Shown in pieces: positions 48,081 through 51,779 of a stretch of 51,779 bases of DNA. Location: contig JALWSA010000041.1 of the NCBI GenBank assembly GCA_026993805.1, positions 1 through 51,779 on the forward strand, in the 5' to 3' direction. This DNA comes from Thermotogaceae bacterium (GTDB lineage: Bacteria > Thermotogota > Thermotogae > Thermotogales > Thermotogaceae). The notes below the pieces were generated by a model. The model made no database searches and had not been told where the DNA came from. It worked only from the letters and a program-made list of their open reading frames with translations. The position numbers and the translations under genes are program-made. Position 1 is the stretch's first letter, and every line of letters starts with the position of its first letter.

Positions 48081-50557
48081 TTCACCTTCTTTAAAAAAAC
48101 CTTACAATCTGCAGGTATTTTAACATGGTCCGCAAAGATCCCGAATATTCCACAATCGTATGTTATAGCAGCAATCTCCTCTTGAAAAGCGAAATCCAAA
48201 ACCTTTAGATCGCCGTTTAAAACCACAATAAGATCTCCTTTGGGAAGTTCCTCCCTCAAAACAGCGACACTTCTTCCGTCACTAATGAGTCCTTTTCCAA
48301 AGGAACGAACTTTCACTGCCCTTTCCACACTCAGAGCAACTACCTCGCAGAGCTTTGCCCCATCTGTTTCCTCCATGTTCGGAATCGTTAAGGGGAAGCC
48401 GAGAGAGTCGTTTTCCAGAAAAGCCCTGTCTTCTATATCTTCGGAAGTGGCCTCCTTCTCGATCTTTCCAAACTTCTCTTTGATTTTCAGGGCGGCTTTC
48501 GGTATGTCACCTGTTTTCAGAGCCCTTAGAGCCTCTTTGCGTGCACTGTAAAGGCTGTCGAAAGCGCCTGCTTTTATCAAGTTCTCAACCACTGCTCCGC
48601 TCATCACTTTTCTGGAAAAATCGGAGACCGATGAAAATGGCCCTTTTTCATGAGCTTTTATGGATAGTTCCTTACCAATCCCCTTTACCACATGGAGCGG
48701 TAGCCTTATCGTTTTTTCATAGAAGTTGCCCAATGGTTCGTTCACATCAGGATTTAGAATCTTGTATCCTCTGCAGATTCCCTCCTGTACGAGCCTCATG
48801 ATCTTTTCCGTCTCCGATGGGTTGAAATCGATGAACGCCAGCAGAAATTGCGGGAAAAACTTCTCTTTGTAGTAGGAGAGCCAGTAGCTAAGGTGAGAAT
48901 ATGCCACGCTGTGTGACTTGTTGAAAGCGTAAGATGCAAACTCCTTGATTAAATCGAGGGTATCCTTTATGAAAGCGCTGTCATGTCCAAGCTCTTTCAT
49001 CCCTTCTTCCAGGCGCTTTAAGCTCCTTTCCATGAGCTCAGGATCTTTCTTTGCAACTGCCTTTCTCAAGAGATCTGCTTCGGAAAGACTCATTCCCGAA
49101 AGTCTTACAGCCATCACCATTATCTGCTCCTGGTATATGGGAAGTCCAAGGGTCTCGTTAAGAACATCTTCAAGCCCTTTCAGTGATCGCCAACCTCCTT
49201 CTATTCTTCTCTTGAGATACTCCTGATGGAGACCTGTCTTGAGAGGACCGGGCCTGTTTATGGCGAGAACGTGAGACAGCTCCACCATCTTCTTTGGTGC
49301 TACGATTCGAGCTATTTTTCTCGCTTCTTCAGATTCTAATTGGAAGACTCCGCTCGTCATGCCTTTTGAAATGCTCTCATAGACTTGTTCATCATCGAGT
49401 GGAATCTCTTCGGAATGAAGGCTAGTTTTTCTTTCAAGCTCTCTTATGAAACTCAAGGTCTTCAAACCGAGTATGTCTATCTTTTCAACTCCTATCATCT
49501 TCAGAGAATCCATGTCGTATTCACACACTTTCAAATCTTCGTCCACGTAATATGGAAGGGTTGTATCGCTATCGGAGACGATAACGCCAGCTGCGTGTAT
49601 GCTTCTCTTTACAGGTAGCTCTCTCAAAAGCTCTTGCACTCTCTTGGTTGGTCTTATGCCAATTTTTCTAAACGCATTTCTCAAGGCTTTGTCCTTGAGT
49701 GTGGCGAATGTCGAGACCAGCGATACGAAGCGAAACTCTTTCGATAGGGCCTTAATGAGCTCCCTTCTTCTCACATCTTCCACATCTATGTCTATATCTG
49801 GTAGTTCCTTTCTACCTTCGTTTATGAACCTCTCAAAAAGAAGGCCGTACTGGAGCGGATCTACCTGTGTTATACCCAAAAGAAAGGCAAGAAGACTTCC
49901 CACAGCGCTTCCTCTTCCCGGACCGACCTTTATTCCCAATTCCTTTGCCTTGTCCACAATCTTTTTCACCGCAGCGAAATAGCTCTCGAACCCCTTTTCT
50001 TTCACGAGTTTTATTTCCTTTTTCAGCCTTTTTCTTCTCTCCTCGGAGAGATTCCCGAAGTTGAAGAAGTTGTCTCCAGGCTTTGGGAAGGTCTGCTTTT
50101 CGCGGAGGTCGTAAACTTCGAACTCGCCCAAAACTGAGGGATCGGTCTCTTTCTTCGTTAAGGAAAAGTCTCCTTCGACAGGCTTTTGATCGAGAATCGC
50201 TTTCATTATCTCGTAAGCGCGTCTTTCTGATCTGCTTAAGTACATCACGGGTCTGAAATCCTTGAACTCTTTGACTAAAACCCCTTCAAGGTCTTTGCTT
50301 TCTCCCGAATGAAATCTAACAAGACTGCGAAATCCTGTTTTGTTTTTGGCTATGAGGATCTTTTTTCCTTTGACAATGGCATGTATTGGCAGGAGTCCCG
50401 CTTGCCGGGCGGTTTCGTTGAAGACAACGTGGGCGTGAAAGTTCGGGTCGGCTATCATTATGGACTCGTACCCCAAATCTTTGAAGCGTCTTATAGCGTC
50501 CCCGATCCTAACAATCGATCCCCTGAAAGCGTAAGGTGTGACCAAAACGGGTATCAT
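48077..50557 (-). CDS. dnaE: DNA polymerase III alpha subunit (short DnaE) with degenerate PHP domain
   Basis: An 826-residue replicative polymerase subunit, much shorter than E. coli DnaE (1160). Start ATG 50557 follows GGAGGAATGTGGTC; the longer frame has no protein-like start. The palm has GPGRGSAVGS at 212-221 and the catalytic Asp pair in PDIDID (253-258); later motifs are IHAAGVIVSD, KIDILGLKTL, INRPGPL, YQEQIMVMAVRLSGMS and YAFNKSHSVAYSHLSYWL. The N-terminal PHP region is shrunken and lacks the usual HxH (VTPYAF here) and TDHGN (IADPNF), so it should have no PHP nuclease activity. The gene runs into pilC with overlapping stop and start. Confidence 0.95.
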   Translation of the reverse strand: MIPVLVTPYAFRGSIVRIGDAIRRFKDLGYESIMIADPNFHAHVVFNETARQAGLLPIHAIVKGKKILIAKNKTGFRSLVRFHSGESKDLEGVLVKEFKDFRPVMYLSRSERRAYEIMKAILDQKPVEGDFSLTKKETDPSVLGEFEVYDLREKQTFPKPGDNFFNFGNLSEERRKRLKKEIKLVKEKGFESYFAAVKKIVDKAKELGIKVGPGRGSAVGSLLAFLLGITQVDPLQYGLLFERFINEGRKELPDIDIDVEDVRRRELIKALSKEFRFVSLVSTFATLKDKALRNAFRKIGIRPTKRVQELLRELPVKRSIHAAGVIVSDSDTTLPYYVDEDLKVCEYDMDSLKMIGVEKIDILGLKTLSFIRELERKTSLHSEEIPLDDEQVYESISKGMTSGVFQLESEEARKIARIVAPKKMVELSHVLAINRPGPLKTGLHQEYLKRRIEGGWRSLKGLEDVLNETLGLPIYQEQIMVMAVRLSGMSLSEADLLRKAVAKKDPELMERSLKRLEEGMKELGHDSAFIKDTLDLIKEFASYAFNKSHSVAYSHLSYWLSYYKEKFFPQFLLAFIDFNPSETEKIMRLVQEGICRGYKILNPDVNEPLGNFYEKTIRLPLHVVKGIGKELSIKAHEKGPFSSVSDFSRKVMSGAVVENLIKAGAFDSLYSARKEALRALKTGDIPKAALKIKEKFGKIEKEATSEDIEDRAFLENDSLGFPLTIPNMEETDGAKLCEVVALSVERAVKVRSFGKGLISDGRSVAVLREELPKGDLIVVLNGDLKVLDFAFQEEIAAITYDCGIFGIFADHVKIPADCKVFLKKVK

Positions 50558-50597
50558 GACCACATTCCTCCATATCGGTTTTTGAAGGTTTTTTAAG

Positions 50598-50603
50598 TAT
50601 AAT
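50598..50603 (+). promoter_or_regulatory. Possible -10 box for the small gene and argF
   Basis: A perfect TATAAT 14 bases before the ATG at 50618, in the 60-base gap between divergent genes. No clear -35 (TCGGTT at the right spacing), and the ribosome site GAGGTGG follows within six bases, so the leader would be very short. Confidence 0.4.
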
Positions 50604-50617
50604 TCGCTTGAGGTGGT

Positions 50618-51100
50618 ATGTTGAGGAGTATTCTTCAGAACAAATTCGACGAATTTTTGGAGATCCTGCAGTACGACAAAACGCAATGGCACGAATTTTG
50701 GGAGAAATATCGCTCCCGCTATGGTCCCATTATACCAAGCTATGAGAGACTGCACGGACTCGACAGAGAAAAGATAAAAAAGCTGCTTGAAGGGTTTTCA
50801 CGACCTTTCTTGGACAGGCTCAAGCAGGAATGGGAGAAGATGCGATTTGAAGGTAAGAGGAGAGTAGCCTTCAGGCTGCGTGAAAGAGCGGATGAATTAG
50901 AGCTTTCGAATGAAGATTTCGTTGTGTTTCTTTTCGGAGGGCTTGGGATAGCCACTTTCAGCGTTGTGGATGGGATAAAGGAAAAGGTGGTGTTGATAGA
51001 TTTAGTGAAGGTTTGGAAAGATGGGAGGCTCAATAAGCTTGATGATGTTGTGCTCGAGAGTGTGAAAAGATTCAGAAAGGGGGAGGCTTATGGGAGTTAA
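50618..51100 (+). CDS. Unknown 160-residue protein in front of argF
   Basis: Not recognised. Soluble, mainly helical and charged (FDEFLEILQYDKTQWHEFWEKYRSRYGPIIPSYERLHGLDREKIKKLLEGFSRPFLDRL). A C-terminal mixed region follows (NEDFVVFLFGGLGIATFSVVDGIKEKVVLIDLVKVWKDG) that reads like a small alpha/beta hydrolase-accessory or zinc-protease-inspired fold, without a metal motif. ATG 50618 follows GAGGTGG. Its end overlaps the argF start by 11 bases, so the two are cotranscribed. Confidence 0.6.
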   Translation: MLRSILQNKFDEFLEILQYDKTQWHEFWEKYRSRYGPIIPSYERLHGLDREKIKKLLEGFSRPFLDRLKQEWEKMRFEGKRRVAFRLRERADELELSNEDFVVFLFGGLGIATFSVVDGIKEKVVLIDLVKVWKDGRLNKLDDVVLESVKRFRKGEAYGS

Positions 51101-51779
51101 CCTGAAAGGAAGGTCACTTTTAACGCTTCTTGACTTCACACCAGAGGAGATACGCTATTTGCTGGACATCTCCCACCAGGTGAAGAGGGAGTCAAGGGCC
51201 CGCGAAAAGCACAGAAGATTCGAGGGAATGACGCTTGCTATGCTCTTTGAAAAGCGCTCTACGAGAACGAGGCTTGCTTTCGAGACCGCGTTCACAGAGG
51301 AAGGAGGTCACGCCATATTCCTTTCCAAAAACGACATACAGCTCGGAGCGAAGGAATCCATAGAGGACACGGCGAGAGTTCTCGGAAGAATGGTGGACGC
51401 GATTATGTTCAGGGGCTTCGAGCAGAGGACCGTCGAAATATTGGCGGAGTATTCGGGTGTTCCCGTTTACAACGGTCTAACGGATCTTTACCACCCGACT
51501 CAGGTTCTCGCCGATCTCATGACGATAGAGGAGAACTTCGGTTATTTGAAAGGAATAAAGCTCGTTTTCATGGGAGACGGAAGAAACAACATGGCAAACT
51601 CTCTCATGATAGGAGCCGCGAAGATGGGGCTCCATTATGTGATAGTCTCTCCTGAGGAGCTCAGGCCGAGGAAAGAACTCGTTGAGAAGGTAACGGAGAT
51701 AGCAAAAGAAACCGGAGCAAAGATAGAATTCACGGCCGATGTCGAGGAAGGCGTGAAGGGAGCGGACGTTATATACACG
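51090..51779 (+). CDS. argF: Ornithine carbamoyltransferase (3' end cut off by window)
   Basis: Makes citrulline from ornithine and carbamoyl phosphate in arginine synthesis. The visible 230 residues include the carbamoyl-phosphate loop FEKRSTRTRLAFETA (near 52-66), the ornithine-side MFRGFEQRTVEILAEYS, the His-Pro-Thr-Gln motif YHPTQVLADLMTI, and the second-domain start VFMGDGRNNMANSLMIGAA. About 80-90 residues are missing at the C-terminus. Start ATG 51090 follows GGGGGAGG. Confidence 0.96.
   Translation, partial: MGVNLKGRSLLTLLDFTPEEIRYLLDISHQVKRESRAREKHRRFEGMTLAMLFEKRSTRTRLAFETAFTEEGGHAIFLSKNDIQLGAKESIEDTARVLGRMVDAIMFRGFEQRTVEILAEYSGVPVYNGLTDLYHPTQVLADLMTIEENFGYLKGIKLVFMGDGRNNMANSLMIGAAKMGLHYVIVSPEELRPRKELVEKVTEIAKETGAKIEFTADVEEGVKGADVIYT

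Noticed and set aside
50558-50755. 66-codon N-terminal extension of DnaE
   Set aside because: It overlaps the divergent gene and its promoter, and GGAGGA sits just ahead of the ATG at 50557.

Overview
This is a stretch of bacterial chromosome that looks like a member of the Thermotogota (Thermotoga and relatives). That is inferred from the gene set and the mixture of functions: a strict-anaerobe oxygen-detoxification pair (flavodiiron protein plus flavin reductase-rubredoxin fusion), an archaeal-type cyclic 2,3-diphosphoglycerate synthetase homologue, MTH1187-type and MEMO1-type proteins, a very short DnaE, ribose-type sugar ABC transport, and outer-envelope beta-barrel/lipoprotein pairs. Genes are tightly packed, with many 4-base stop/start overlaps and strong GGAGGTG ribosome sites. 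No rRNA, tRNA, insertion sequence, prophage block or CRISPR array was seen.

Layout. 1-1.4 kb: 3' part of groEL and its terminator. 1.4-6.3 kb (minus): a predicted outer-membrane barrel and its large lipoprotein partner, a cyclic-DPG-synthetase-like P-loop enzyme, and a small lipoprotein. 6.4-8.5 kb (minus): methyltransferase, thiamine-binding-type protein and a secreted protein. 8.6-9.3 kb: a DUF5131 (Gp37/Gp68) cysteine-motif protein. 9.3-12.6 kb (minus): cstA, a small unknown, proC and a DUF1232 membrane protein. 13.0-17.2 kb (plus): a solitary molybdenum-hydroxylase catalytic subunit, a RemA/DUF370 regulator, lgt and a DUF155 membrane protein. 17.2-17.9 kb: a frameshifted paralogue of the small lipoprotein at 5.7 kb. 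18.0-19.9 kb: thrS. 19.9-23.3 kb (minus): rubredoxin fusion, flavodiiron protein, receptor-like binding protein and an unknown.

23.4-30.9 kb (minus) is a seven-gene sugar or polyol operon: Gfo/Idh/MocA dehydrogenase, binding protein 1, TIM-barrel isomerase, binding protein 2, ABC ATPase, permease and a second TIM-barrel epimerase. A hairpin follows each binding-protein gene, and base composition shifts after the second. At 31.3-33.6 kb an L-fucose-isomerase-family gene and a fuculose-aldolase-family gene diverge from a promoter carrying a LacI-type operator palindrome.

33.6-37.9 kb: bioY, then an overlapping plus-strand run of a D-Ala ligase-like ATP-grasp enzyme, an APS-kinase-like P-loop kinase, a dihydropyrimidinase-like amidohydrolase and an NAD-synthetase-family protein. 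No pathway I know explains this set; it is the best candidate here for an undescribed system. 38.0-40.2 kb: DMT exporter and murJ. 40.2-50.6 kb (minus): a nine-gene overlapping run starting with dnaE and continuing pilC, a small protein, pilM, pilN, pilO, a PilP-position protein, a 995-residue secretin and a MEMO1 protein. 50.6-51.8 kb: an unknown small gene overlapping the start of argF, which runs off the window.
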